Assembly (NCBI RefSeq): GCF_958979055.1
Contig: NC_084896.1
Coordinates: forward strand, 27,328,001-27,392,000
From: Alnus glutinosa
Taxonomy: Eukaryota; Streptophyta; Magnoliopsida; Fagales; Betulaceae
Direction of reading: 5' to 3'
DNA: 64,000 bases
The notes beneath the pieces are model-generated. The model had not been told where the DNA came from and ran no database searches. It saw only the letters and a list, made by a program, of their open reading frames with translations. This document shows positions 22,256 to 33,453 of the stretch, piece by piece. Position 1 is the stretch's first letter. Each line of letters begins with the position of its first letter. The translations under genes were made by a program, and so were the position numbers.

Positions 22256-22685
22256 TGTTAGAAGAATAGGAGTCTAATAGCCTATTATAGTTATTTCTAG
22301 ACTATTAGAGTTTATTTTGAATGTTATCCACGTCGAGTATATCTCCGTGAGTATTAAGCTTGTGTTTTATTATTTGAGTAGGAATCTATCACTATGGTTT
22401 AGTTATCGTGTTAGTTGATAGCCGATTAGTAGGACTCATTTGATAATTAGTTTGAGTGGATGTTTATCCCCACTTAGTTGAGTCCCAATAGGAATTGTAC
22501 CGGGCTATGGTTCAATCCTACAATGCTATGTTATCTATTTAAAGAGAAGAAGTCATGAATAAAAGGCATCAAAAGAAAATTAATCCAAACCTTGTGTTTG
22601 AAAAGGTCTAGGTTCCCTCAGAATCTAAAAGGTCTAGATTCCCTTCAACGAATTTAAAGGGTTTAGGTTCCTTCAAAACCTAACA
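22256..22685. mobile_element. Candidate solo LTR, ~430 bp
   Basis: Starts TGTTAG and ends CTAACA (TG...CA with short terminal inversion), flanked by ATTATC on both sides (22250-22255 and 22687-22692; the right copy is offset by one extra A). It contains a TATA-like CTATTTAAAG near 22538 and a repeated GGTCTAGGTTCCCT-like word near the right end. Size and structure fit a Copia-type solo LTR; no internal region is present. Confidence 0.55.
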
Positions 22686-22794
22686 AATTATCCCGTTACA
22701 TGTTTGCGAAAACATTCTTGTTACATTATCTAACCATGTAAATTTGTGACTTGATTTTTTCTTGCTCTCTCTTTTTTCAATTCTATAACACATG

Positions 22795-22910
22795 TTTTAA
22801 ACTTACTTTTCCAGGCAGTTCTTCAAATGTTGTGATAGAAATTTCTAAGATCCTGCATTATCTTCATGTTCTGACTTTTCCAGATATTTGAGCAAACGAA
22901 ATCAAATTGT
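22795..22910 (-). repeat. Inverted copy of the LECRK promoter (copy 0)
   Basis: Reverse complement of the region that precedes each intact kinase gene: the GAAGATAATGCA-GTTCTTAGAAATTTC block and TGCCTGGAAAA can both be read on the minus strand. It has no intact TATA box. Equivalent inverted copies lie at 35811-35927, 44101-44262 and 51380-51497. Confidence 0.75.
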
Positions 22911-24040
22911 TAGAAAAAGTTCAACTAAAAAGGGAAAAATCAAAGTTGGTTACTACTGCATCCAATCTTCCAATATATATATATCAATTGTTTTGAACTT
23001 TCTACTTTGGGAGAGGAATATTAATGGAATCGCGAATAGGATCAAACCTTATCCAATAGTATTTACATAAGATTTCTCTTTCTGTTTATTAAGCTGGTCA
23101 CAAGGGTGCATAGTTGATACATGATTTGTGTTTCGTCTTTTATTTGTTTCGATAAATATATCAATCAATTCCGATTCTTCTTTTTCTCTATATAGATCCT
23201 ATAAAGTAACACTTCATGAAGCCTCACAAAATTGAGAAATAATCAAAACACTCACAATGTACAACAATGGTACAACAACAAGACACATTGGGGTGGGACC
23301 CAGTGAGTCCCACCCCAATGTGTCTTGTTGTTGTACCATTGTTGTACTCCAAGAGTGCAAGGATCATTTCCCCACAAAATTTGACTGAGATATCTATTCT
23401 TTTTTCACACGTGGAAGAAGATAAATTACATTTAGAAAACAACCAACACAAAGTTACTTTACTCCTAATTGCATCCAAGGTTTTAATGCGATTTCAATTT
23501 AATATTTGGGTTTCTAATTTTGATAGCTACGTACTTGAAGTTTTTCTACTGTTTCAAATAGATTCTTACGTCAACATGCTATATCCAATTGATTAACGGT
23601 ATACCATGCCAGACTAACTAGATGATGTCATGCGACTATTATTTAACACGTCATGTGTCAACTATACATATGGTGTGGCATATTTAATTGAAATTATAAA
23701 CATGCCCTTAATAAAAAAAATGTAAAACAAAATTTAGAGAGAGAGAGAGAGGTAATGACGTCCAGTTAACACATGGCGTTTTAAACCAAAGTCATATGGC
23801 ACCAATTGATTTGTTTGACGTGACACTAATAATTAATTTATTGGATGATATAGATGATGGAGAGAGCTATCTGAAACCGAAACGAAATCTAATAACTTAA
23901 TTGTCAAAATTGAAAATCCAATGATTAAATTAAAATCACATAAAAACCTAATTGTAGTGCTTTTTTTTTTTTTTTGACCAACAAAATTGTAGAACTTTTC
24001 ATTTTAGCTTATTTCTGAATCATGGCAATAACACCACGGT
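22911..24040. repeat. LECRK-cluster spacer, copy 0 (left part)
   Basis: Aligns with 35930-37622 and 51500-53180 after subtracting insertions. It lacks the MULE-like element those copies carry at their GATAAATATATTA site (here the intact site is at about 23153), but has its own 140-bp MITE. It contains a ~500-bp long-TIR repeat (about 23470-23965) related to the element before each LECRK gene. The sequence resumes at 28214 after a 4.2-kb insertion. Confidence 0.75.
23234..23373. mobile_element. hAT-type MITE, 140 bp, with perfect 41-bp hairpin arms
   Basis: Flanked by the 8-bp duplication ACAAAATT (23226-23233 and 23374-23381). The uninterrupted site is present in the sister spacers near 36960 and 52520. 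Bases 23259-23299 and 23307-23347 are perfect reverse complements around a 7-base loop. The outer arms (GAGAAATAATC / GGGAAATGATC) are imperfect TIRs. The TIR resembles the larger MITE at 57995-58175. Confidence 0.88.
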
Positions 24041-27000
24041 TGTGAAGACCAAGAAAAATTAATAGGAATTTAGCATTTAATAAATTGTATTTATTAAATG
24101 GTGAGACTAATGATTGTATTTTAGGTGATATTTATATTACCAAAATAAAATAAGCCTAAGATAAAATAATAAGAATATAATTATAGTTATCATAGTGGGT
24201 CCTAATTGAATGAGTAATTAATTACATTAACAAAGGTGTGGTTTAAAAAAAATGTGGGGGTCAAATGTTAATTAATAAATGATATGGTTTTAATAAAATG
24301 GGGTCCTTCTTTAATTTATATAAGTAGGGGGGGCTTTAAATAAAAGGAAATCCCTCCCAACCATTCACAAGGCGCCACGTGTCCCTTATCATTTGCTTTT
24401 CTTTCTTTTCCTCTCTCTTCCTCCCTCACGCACAGATCCTTCTCCTTCTTCCTTCTCTTTTCCTTCTTCCTTCTCTTTTCTTCTTCTTCTCCAGCAACGC
24501 ACGCCTCTGTTCCACGCAACACGCCTGGCTCCCCTTCCCTTTTTCCTCTTCTCTTTGGCTCATCTAGTGAACAACCAAGTGGGACCCAACTAGTGGGTCG
24601 ACGGCGGCAGAACCAGACGACATCGGCGGGGCTGAGGGCGCGATCTCCGGTGAGGCCAAGAACCAGAGATGACCCGGGTGAGAGAGAACCCAAAATCCGT
24701 GCAACCCGTGTCCCAGTGATTCGTGACCCACAACCCGTGAAACCCGACTTGCTAGAACCAATTTTCCGGCGAAGACCCGTGAGACCCGTAACCCAGAACC
24801 CCTCAGACCCGTGACCTGCTGAACCTGAGAGGAAATCCGGTTCCCCAAGTGCGATGTCCGGCGGTCCAGTGTGTGTTTTCCTGCGATTCACCCCTGTGAC
24901 CGATCTCCCTGTTTTTGATGGATTTTTGTGAAAATCCCCAAAGGTAAATCCCAATGATTTTATGATTTGGGGGTTTTCATTTAGTTGTAATTTGTTGTGT
25001 GTGTGTGTGGTCGGTTGTGTAGGCGGTGGGGTGATTTTAGTTGAGGCTTGTTTCGGCCGAATGGGTCTTTCTTTTGAGGTTGATATAGCTACCAGTTAAT
25101 GTTTGTTGGAGTGGGTGTTTGAAGCTCGAATTTATTTTCATGTTTTGGTTGCTGGAATTGATTGGGGATTTTGCAATGTTGATGATCGTTGGATGTTAAC
25201 CGATTAGGGCTTGAATGGTTGAGTTTATGTGTTAACCGTGAGGGTATTGTACTAGGAACTAGAATTATTTCGGATGTGCTATTCCAAATGGATTGGTTTA
25301 TTTGGTAGGCCGTGGTTTATTGAAATGGTGAATTCTTGATGAATGAGGTTTGAATGTAGGTTGTTAGAAAAGAATTGAAGAGTTGAAGTTAAAGCGTTCA
25401 GGTTATTGGAGTGTCTAATAGAATAAATTGAGAATGTAATAGTTAAGTAAAAGAATAGGTGGATTAAGTAAATAAATAAATGGATATGAAAGAAATACGA
25501 GAATCAATAAATAAGTAAATCAAATGAGTATAGATAACAATTTGAATATCTTAATGGACATAATTAACATCAAAGTTGAATTTGTAAAAGTTATGGATTA
25601 ATAACAAAATGATTCTAGGTATAATACCTACCTTAGAAATTTATGTAGGTGCCTCTAGCTATCTTTAGTAAACGGATATGTTATATAATGGATTATAACC
25701 TAATCTAATATGAGTTGTAAGGTTAATGTGTTAAGTAAGATTAGGGTCCCATAACCTAAGTTACTTGGATGGCTAAGAACTAATAAAAAAAAATAGAAGT
25801 GTGAAATGTGTTAGTAATTGTATTTAAAGGATAAGAAACGAATTAAGACATAAACATAGAGTCTAAGGTTAATATCATAGGGGGCAACTATTATGATGTT
25901 AATTACGTAAATAACACTAAGTTTGTAAATATGAGCTAATAAGCCTATAGAAACACATAAATACACTATAGATCCATTATGTGACTATTTAGTAGCTAAC
26001 TCACCTATCCCTTTATCCAAAGCACTTAAGTGTATCATTGGATTATGTTTAAGTGTTATATATGTATATGTATATACATATGCATGAACACATGTTAAAT
26101 ATATATTGTTAACTTAGTAGATAAGCAACAAACCATTAATGGATTCACAATGATAATGTATTGTAATAATAATATGTAGGCAAATAAATTAGTAAATGCA
26201 TCTCCTAATTAATAAGCAAAATGTAATAATAACCTATAACCAACGATTAACTTAATAATAGTTTAGGATACCTAGCTAGCTTTAGAAGCGAATGATGTGA
26301 CGTGTGAGCACGCGGGTAGTTAGGATGTCATAGAGTATGTGATTCAATAGCATAGTCTAATGCTACCAATGTTTGCAGGATCATGTTCGGATTGGAGACT
26401 TTAATTGGTTCTCCAATGTAGAGTCCAAGTGACTAGAGTCCAAGGAGTGTTCGAGTTGGAGTCTAATGCAGCCAAGGTGGGTATTCCACTCACTGAGAAG
26501 ATATATATTTTTATATGTATTGGATTGATAAAAATATATATATTGTTTATGAAACCGAACCAACCATATGATAAAATGTATATGCTTTGAGATGATTTGT
26601 TTAGTTTCGATTATGTTTAAACTATATCAATGATGTTAAAGAGATAGTGTATGAGTGAAAAGTATTGAATAGATTTAAAGTGTTAAGTTCTGAGGTTGAG
26701 ATTTAAATTATGCAAATTGTTTGAGAACATGTCATGTTGAAACTGCGTAGATTTGATAAAGAAATTAAGTTTTGAATGATTTCAAAGTGTTGGATTAAAT
26801 GCTGGATTTGTTTTGTTTTGAGAGGACGTGATTTAAAAAACTGCATGATTTGAGCATGATACAGTAGTGAAATATATACTGGTCAAGCACGGAACATTGA
26901 GCATGTAGTATAGAGCATACATCAACAGTAGTACAGCAGTAAAGGAACAGGATACACAGTAAAACAGCAGTTATCAGCATCGTGGGGGACCGAAGCCCCA

Positions 27001-28213
27001 GTAGACCCAGTCATGCATATCATGTGTAGCATTGTTTAATGAGTGATGTTTTTATATTATGAGTAGATTTTACTAGACGTGTTGGTATGCATAAGTGTCT
27101 TAAATGAAAAGCGCTTATGTATATTTCTATCGGATAGTCATGTGTTAATAACATACATTGAACTTGAAAGTACATGGATACATGATTGCCCAGGCGCGAG
27201 TAATGGCATGTCTATGAGTAAGAAGGTTGACTGTTCTTGTTCTTCAGGAAAGATGTGTTAGCATGATTGAGTTTAACTCTAGTGCTCTCATGATCTACTG
27301 ACGTTCAAGGCATGAAGCTGAAATACGATTAGGGATGGTGTTGCGAGTGTACCGTTGACGGATGTTGTCCTAGTATGGAAGAGTAAGATGCCATGTTCTT
27401 TGCTTAAGACTTATGGGTATACGTGATATCTGTGATGGAGTGATCGTGTGCACATATGTCCAAGCGACTGGTGAAAAGTATTATTATAGAGGAGTCTATA
27501 TGTAGAATCTTCCAAGCGGTAGATTGGAACTTCTACATATGTTCACAGCTATATAGTATGTTTTAAATGATTTCTGAATAGTCGGTGTTTGCTGCATTAG
27601 CTGTTGGTAAATTGTGGCTAATATAGTGCTCGCACGACTAAAATAATATAAAGGTTGGTTCTTTGTGAAAACTCAGTTAGTCTTATACCACTGAGGTCTT
27701 AGTATGAGGTATACTAAGGCGGTGAACTCATTCTTTCACCTATGCGGATGTGGATACCACCACAACCGTGTAGATGATGTTTCTTTGGCTGCAGGTACTT
27801 CGGTATAGTCGATGGGTCGGTAGCAGTGTGCTTGGGATATTATGACTGAAGCTCACCGCGACGGTTGTAATTGTCGGACCACGGGTTGTCCACTATTTTA
27901 TAGGTTTGGTATGGCTTGTGACGTTTGTGTCACTTATTCTTTGTTAAGCCATTATTGTTATAGTGTTAATAAGACTCAAACAGATAGATGTTAAATGGCT
28001 CTTTGTTGTAATTAATTTGTGATAGATGTATAAGTTGTAATTTCCGCTATTCAGATTTATGTTTTCCGCTGTATAGATAGATATATGTTATACTCTGATT
28101 ATCAGGTACATGTTATGGGGCATGTGCCATATGTTGGCTGAGCGACACATAGTCGTGCCACTGCGATGACTCGTTTTATGTTTGTATAAAAAAAAAAAAA
28201 ACGGGTCGTCACA
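24041..28213. mobile_element. 4173-bp LTR-type insertion (candidate long solo LTR)
   Basis: Starts TGTGAAGACC and ends GGGTCGTCACA, a TG...CA pair with a ~10-bp terminal inversion, flanked by the perfect 5-bp duplication ACGGT (24036-24040 and 28214-28218). The sister spacers carry the uninterrupted site (ACCACGGTTCACTG near 37620 and 53178). No internal repeat of the ends is seen, so it behaves as one very long LTR rather than a complete element. A TATA-like TTTATATAAG lies at about 24315-24325, followed by a pyrimidine-rich, GC-rich leader (24370-24900) with repeated ACCCGTGA words. No gag or pol homology was found. Very long LTRs with this TGTGACGACC-type end occur in some Ty3/Gypsy lineages; the lineage is a guess. 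Confidence 0.7.
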
Positions 28214-30043
28214 ACGGTTCACTGACTTTTCCATGCATGTATGTCTTGTTTTTCTGATTGTCTTATGCTAAGTTTTCTACCTTCACATCCCCCCACAGAA
28301 TGCACCCTTGACAAGTCTCGAACTTTTTTTTTTCTCTAATTAAACGGGAAAAAAGGATTACAAGGAGATTTTTTTTACTCTTGATCCGAATGCAAGAGAG
28401 AACGAGAGATCCAGTAAGAATTTGAACCGTTTTAACATACGAAGTTATTTCTAGACTTGAGAATATCAAACTTTGACCGAGTTTGGAAAATAAATTCCCT
28501 CCCTCCCCCCCCCCCCCCCCCCCCCCCCCCCCGCGTGAGAATTTGAACCGTTTTAACATACGAAGTTATTTCTAGACTTGAGAATGTCAAACTTTGACCG
28601 AGTTTGGAAAAGAAATTCCCTCCCTCCCCCCCCGTGAGAATTTGAACCGTTTTAACATACGAAGTTATTTCTAGACTTGAGAATGTCAAACTTTGACCGA
28701 GTTTGGAAAAGAAATTCCCTCCCTCCCCCCCCCCGTGAGAATTTGAACCGTTTTAACATACGAAGTTATTTCTAGACTTGAGAATGTCAAACTTTGACCG
28801 AGTTTGGAAAAGAAATTCCCTCCCTCCCACCCCAGTGAGAATTTGAACCATTTTAACATACGAAGTTATTTCTAGACTTGAGAATGTCAAACTTTAACCG
28901 AGTTTGGAAAAGAAATTCCCTCCCTCCCACCCCAGTGAGAATTTGAACCGTTTTAACATACGAAGTTATTTCTAGACTTGAGAATGTCAAACTTTGACCG
29001 AGTTTGGAAAAGAAATTCCCTCCCTCCCACCCCAGTGAGAATTTGAACCGTTTTAACATACGAAGTTATTTCTAGACTTGAGAATGTTAAACTTTGACCG
29101 AGTTTGGAAAAGAAATTCCCTCCCCCCCCCCCCCCCCCCCCCCCCTCATTTTTCTTTTAAATAACTATTGAACCAATCCAACAATGATTTACGTCGGAAA
29201 GTGTGAGAGTAAAAATGTGTGTAGCGTTACTCTTGTAAAACATTGTATTGTTGTTAGCTATGTGATCTAAAAAAGTCAGTGATAGATTGATCATCGTAAC
29301 GTGTTGCAGAACAAGCTAAATACGCCACCAAATTGTTAAAAATAAAAAATAATAATAAAAAAAAAACAAAAAGGGGTGCTTAGCTAATGCCACCACTAGG
29401 GGTGGCTCAACGACCCCCAACACTTAGGGGAGTGGTCTGTAATTTGGGGTGGTTCTTAAGAGAAGGCAGAGCCACCTCCAAACACTCTTAGGGGCAGCTC
29501 AACTACGAAAGAAAAGATAAACAAATAGGAAAATAATGACAATAGCAAAAATAAAATAAAATAGAGACAAACAATTTTACGTGATTCAGTCCAGGAGTTG
29601 AGCTACTAAGGCCCAAGGTTTTTCCAAAAAAAAAAATCTAAAAAAAATTAAAATTTTACCCCTAAATTTTTTATTTTTTTAGTTGTCCCCCTAATTTTTT
29701 ATTTTTTTTATTTTTTTATTTTTTTTCCGATTTTGCCACTCCAAATCCAAAATGCTAAATTTTATTTATGCTAGATTCACGTATCAAGAGGATTTATTTT
29801 CCACAATCAATGAGAATTTGAGATTCTCACATCTAGAAACAACTTTTCATATAGAAACTGTCCAAATTTGTCAAGGGTGCATTCTGTGGTGGGAAATGCA
29901 TATCGTAGAAAACTTAGCACAAGACAATCAGAAAAACTATTAAAAAAAAAGAAAAAAAAGAAAAAAAAAAAAAGAAAAAAAAAAGAAGAAGTCAAAAAAG
30001 CTCGCGCTAGAAAATTGCACATTAATGGGTCGTCAAGTTATTT
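28214..30043. repeat. LECRK-cluster spacer, copy 0 (right part)
   Basis: Continues the spacer after the 4.2-kb insertion: TTCACTGACTT...CATGCATGTATGTCTTG is shared with 37628 onward, 45140 onward and 53180 onward. It includes the expanded ~100-bp tandem array at 28409-29144, a GGGGTGGCT-rich block (29370-29510) and an A/T homopolymer stretch before the first LECRK promoter region. Confidence 0.75.
28409..29144. repeat. ~100-bp tandem repeat, seven copies, separated by C-runs
   Basis: Units begin with GTGAGAATTTGAACCG (first copy GTAAGAATTTGAACCG) at 28409, 28536, 28634, 28735, 28835, 28935 and 29035 and end in CCCTCCCTCC plus a C-run of variable length (up to ~26). The sister spacers have a single copy (about 37843-37935, 45351-45450, 53385-53477), so the array is a local expansion. 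Minus-strand reading frames across it are artefacts of the repeat. Confidence 0.93.
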
Positions 30044-30586
30044 GGAGAAAAATCAAATTTAGCCTTTAGGTTTATACGCGCTTTCAATTTAATCTTTAAG
30101 TTTTTAATTTTGACAATTAGATTCTCAAGTTTTCTTTCGATTTTAAATAGATCTTTTTATAAACTTATCGTTAAATTAATTAATAAGGTGTCATGTCAGA
30201 ATAATTAATTGGAGCGACATGACTCTCTTTTGACACATCATGTGTCAACTTGTGGTCGCTATTCTCTAGGAGGGGTAGCCTCTCCTTACGAATGGTGGCT
30301 TCCTCCCTCTCTCTCTCTCTCTCAATTTTGGTTTTAAGGGTATACTTGCAATTTAAATTAAATATGAGGTGTAATACAAGCACATAACATGTTAAATGAT
30401 AGTCACATGACATTAATTGATTGGTTTGTCAGGATTGTTAATTAATTGGACAGTAGGATAATGGAAGGTCCTATTTGAAACCACATAAAAACTAAAATAA
30501 CCTAACTGTCAAAGTTCGAAGCCCAAAGTTTAAATTGAAATTGCATAAGAACCTAGGAACTAAATTTAATCCCTTTGATTTTTTCC
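30044..30586. repeat. Long-TIR repeat R1 upstream of LECRK-1
   Basis: The ends GGAGAAAAATCAAATTTAG and the complement of CTAAATTTAATCCC-type sequence form imperfect terminal inverted repeats of about 80-100 bp around a diverged core. The same element precedes every LECRK copy at the same distance. It is a non-coding, probably non-autonomous DNA element; its target duplication is unclear. Confidence 0.6.
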
Positions 30587-30704
30587 TTATTAGTGAAGAC
30601 TTTTTCAAGCAAAGCAAATTTGGTTTATTCAACTATTTGGAAAGCTCAACACGTGAAGATAATGCAAGTTCTTAGAAATTTCAATCACAAGATTTGGGAA
30701 TTAA

Positions 30705-30898
30705 GATCCCCTCAAATTCTTTGCCCGGATTTGATAAAATCCGGGCAGGTAGTTGTGAGTGAGCATTTATGAGACCCACCTGACCAAATAAAAGTTGGGC
30801 TGCCCAACTGCTTATCCGGTCAGGTGAATCTCATAAATGCTTACTCACAAAAACCTGCCCGAATTGTATCAAATTCGGACAAAGAATTTGAGGGGATC
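30705..30898. mobile_element. 194-bp MITE inside the LECRK-1 promoter
   Basis: GATCCCCTCAAATTCTTTG at the left pairs with its complement at the right end. A second pair (CATTTATGAGA/TCTCATAAATG) extends the hairpin inward. The other LECRK promoters lack it: their GATTTGGAGGATTGCC is continuous (for example 62333-62346). No clear target duplication, so the superfamily is unassigned. Confidence 0.8.
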
Positions 30899-30949
30899 GG
30901 CCGGATTGCCTGGAAAACGCAAGTTTTGAAAACCTGCCAAACAATTCCT

Positions 30950-30957
30950 TATATAAA
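30950..30957 (+). promoter_or_regulatory. TATA box of LECRK-1
   Basis: TATATAAA 55 bases upstream of the start codon, inside a block conserved before all copies (CTGCCAAACAATTCCTTATATAAATG). The 5' leader should be about 25-30 bases. Confidence 0.7.
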
Positions 30958-31011
30958 TGACGTTCTGGGTTCTTTCTTGCTCATAAATCCATCCAGCCAT
31001 ACTCATACAAT

Positions 31012-33453
31012 ATGGCTTCTCCAACTTGTCCTCATTTTTGTTCTCTCTTGCTTCTACATGTTCTTCTTCCTCTCCTTCCCCCTGTTTTCACCTACAGCGA
31101 AGTCGACTGTCAGCCGCTTAAATCACTTGTACTTAAACAGAATAAACCTCCAGAACCATGGCTGTCCCCTTCACGTGAATTTGCCTTGGGATTCCATCCT
31201 GTTGATGGAAGTCCAAACTTCTTGCTTGCTGTCTGGTTTTATAAAATAAAAGATGATCAAACAATAGTTTGGTCTGCAAATGGCAATAAACCAGCACCCC
31301 CATCGTCTGAATTTAAGCTGACTAATGATGGTGAGTTTGTACTCGTCGATCCCGACGGTGGTCAGTTATGGAAGGCTCAAACAAATGGAAGCAAATCCAC
31401 TTGTGCAGCTATGCTGGATAATGGGAACTTTGTGATTCTAGATGAGAATTATAGTCCTATATGGGAGAGCTTCAAAGAGCCTACTGACACAATTTTGCCG
31501 GGCCAAATACTGGGCATGCCTAGCATCCTCCAGTCTCGCAAATCCGAGACAGATTATGCTGATGGGTGCTACCAGCTCAGTTTGCAGGAGGACGGCAATC
31601 TAGTACTTTATCTTATATCTCTGACAACTATAAAAGTTGTTTCCACTTATTGGGCGACCGGGAGGACAATGAACTGGAAATCACAGTTGGTCTTTGATGA
31701 GGCCGGCCGAATTTACATCAAAGATGGGAACACATCAACCACCTACAACCTTACCAGCGACGACCAAGGTTCAAACCAACTGTATTACTTCCTTGCTAGA
31801 GTCGATCATGATGGAGTCTTCACATTATACAAACACCCCAAAAATGAGAACAAGGCAAGTAATGGAAGCTGCCGTTTATCTTGGACTCTGGTGCAAGAGA
31901 TTCCTGATGATAGTTGTATGTTAACCGCCAATAATGCTAATAGCATCGGGTGGTGCGGGTATAACAGCATTTGTGAGAAAATCGGTAGACGCCCGGCAGG
32001 TTGCCGCTGTCCTGACAGATACTCTTTTTTGAACCCATCTGAACCCTGGAAAGGGTGCAAACCAGATTTTCCACTGCCCAGCTGCCAGACTGATGGATGG
32101 GAAGCAGATAAAGAGCAAGTAGATTTTATAGAATTTCCCTACGTCGACTGGCCGCTCTCTGATTACGATCTTAAGGATGGACATGGGGTTGACAAGGCGG
32201 CGTGTCAAAAATTATGCCTTGATGATTGCTTCTGTTCAGCGGCCATTTATGAAGAAAAAGGTGGGCTTTGTTGGAGCAAGAAGTTTCCAATGTCCAACGG
32301 AAGAAGCGGCCTAAATATCACTAACATAGTTCTCCTCAAGGTACCTAAAGGTAATGTAACTAATGTTACAAATAAGAAAGAAAAGTCGACTCTGGTACTT
32401 GTCTTGGCAGTGCTCCTTGGCAGCTCCACGTTTCTCAATATCCTTCTCCTGATAGCTATTTCTGCAGCTCTTTTCTACTTGTACCATAAAAAGCTGAATT
32501 CGGCAAGCATTGCAAGCACATCTGCCACAAACATGAGAAGCTATACATACGAAGAGCTTGAAAAAGCAACTGGTGGATTCAAGCAAACATTGGGTAGAGG
32601 AGCTTTCGGAACAGTTTATAAAGGGGTCGTTGCATCGGATCCTAGGAGATTTGTCGCGGTCAAGAAGTTAGAAAAGGTAGTAGGCGAAGGGGAGAAGGAG
32701 TTCAAAACAGAGGTGAGTGTGATATGCCAGACTCACCACAAGAATTTAGTCCGCTTGCTTGGCTATTGTGATGAGGGGGAGCACCGGCTTCTGGTGTACG
32801 AGTACATGAGTAATGGCTCTCTTGCTAGCTTTCTTTTTGGGATATCCAGGCCTCATTGGAACCAAAGAGTGCAAATTGCTTTTGGAATTGCAAGAGGTTT
32901 GATGTACTTGCATGAAGAGTGTAGAACCCAGATCATCCATTGTGACATAAAGCCTCAAAACATACTCTTGGACGAGTACTTCACGCCTAGGATTTCTGAT
33001 TTTGGATTAGCAAAGCTTCTGTTGGCTGAGCAAAGCAAAGCACATACACAAAGAAGAGGGACTGTTGGGTACTTTGCACCAGAATGGTTTAGTAAGGCAT
33101 CCATTTCGGTTAAAGTTGATGTTTACAGCTTTGGTGTGATGTTGCTTGAGATCATTTGCTGCAAGTCTAGCGTCTCGTTTGCAATGGGAGACGAAGAGGA
33201 GGCTTCGATAGATTGGGCTTATGAATGCTACATAGAAAAAAGACTAGAAAAGTTGGTGGAAAACGATGAGGAGGCAAGGAATGACATGAAGAGCCTAGAG
33301 AGGCTAGTGATTGTGGCAATTTGGTGCATTCAAGAGGATCCTTCGCTAAGACCCACGATGAAAAAGGTTACACAAATGCTTGAGGGAGTGGTTGATGTTT
33401 ATGTGCCCCCACGCCCTTCATTGTATACTTCTCCTCCGCCCATAATTTCTTAA
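31012..33453 (+). CDS. G-type lectin S-receptor-like Ser/Thr protein kinase (LECRK-1)
   Basis: Intact, intronless, 813 aa, the usual length for LECRK/RLK1-type receptors. Signal peptide ~1-28 (leucine-rich). B-lectin domain ~45-165 (EFALGF, TIVWSANG, LDNGNFVI, WESFKEPTDTILPG). Cysteine-rich EGF/S-locus-like module ~302-350 (GWCGYNSICE...WKGC). PAN-like module ~359-442 (CQKLCLDDCFCSAAIY). Membrane segment ~461-490. Kinase ~523-795, with glycine loop GRGAFG (528-533), Lys551 in VAVKK, HCDIKPQN (catalytic Asp645), DFG 663-665 and APEW 689-692. HCD instead of HRD makes it a non-RD kinase, a type common among immune receptors. The family senses extracellular signals in pathogen, insect and stress responses; the ligand is unknown. 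The start MASPTC is placed by the TATA box and signal peptide. It carries an unpaired-looking extra Cys186 absent from the sister genes. Confidence 0.95.
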   Translation: MASPTCPHFCSLLLLHVLLPLLPPVFTYSEVDCQPLKSLVLKQNKPPEPWLSPSREFALGFHPVDGSPNFLLAVWFYKIKDDQTIVWSANGNKPAPPSSEFKLTNDGEFVLVDPDGGQLWKAQTNGSKSTCAAMLDNGNFVILDENYSPIWESFKEPTDTILPGQILGMPSILQSRKSETDYADGCYQLSLQEDGNLVLYLISLTTIKVVSTYWATGRTMNWKSQLVFDEAGRIYIKDGNTSTTYNLTSDDQGSNQLYYFLARVDHDGVFTLYKHPKNENKASNGSCRLSWTLVQEIPDDSCMLTANNANSIGWCGYNSICEKIGRRPAGCRCPDRYSFLNPSEPWKGCKPDFPLPSCQTDGWEADKEQVDFIEFPYVDWPLSDYDLKDGHGVDKAACQKLCLDDCFCSAAIYEEKGGLCWSKKFPMSNGRSGLNITNIVLLKVPKGNVTNVTNKKEKSTLVLVLAVLLGSSTFLNILLLIAISAALFYLYHKKLNSASIASTSATNMRSYTYEELEKATGGFKQTLGRGAFGTVYKGVVASDPRRFVAVKKLEKVVGEGEKEFKTEVSVICQTHHKNLVRLLGYCDEGEHRLLVYEYMSNGSLASFLFGISRPHWNQRVQIAFGIARGLMYLHEECRTQIIHCDIKPQNILLDEYFTPRISDFGLAKLLLAEQSKAHTQRRGTVGYFAPEWFSKASISVKVDVYSFGVMLLEIICCKSSVSFAMGDEEEASIDWAYECYIEKRLEKLVENDEEARNDMKSLERLVIVAIWCIQEDPSLRPTMKKVTQMLEGVVDVYVPPRPSLYTSPPPIIS

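Noticed and set aside
24316-24954. 212-codon minus-strand open frame, the longest outside the kinase genes
   Set aside because: It is antisense to the GC-rich leader of the LTR-type insertion, is rich in GLTG/RRKKEK simple patterns created by repeated ACCCGTGA and TTCCTTCTC words, and matches no family I know.
28263-29059. Minus-strand repeated peptide frames (FSSLEITSYVKTVQIL repeats)
   Set aside because: They are translations of the ~100-bp tandem DNA repeat with poly-Gly from the C-runs; the single-copy sister loci do not preserve a frame.
28409-29144. Possible CRISPR-like array (regular repeats)
   Set aside because: Units are contiguous with no unique spacers, and the genome is a plant; this is a minisatellite.
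31694-32586. Open frames in other frames and on the opposite strand of the LECRK genes
   Set aside because: They recur at matching places in all three paralogues and are shadows of the kinase coding sequence.
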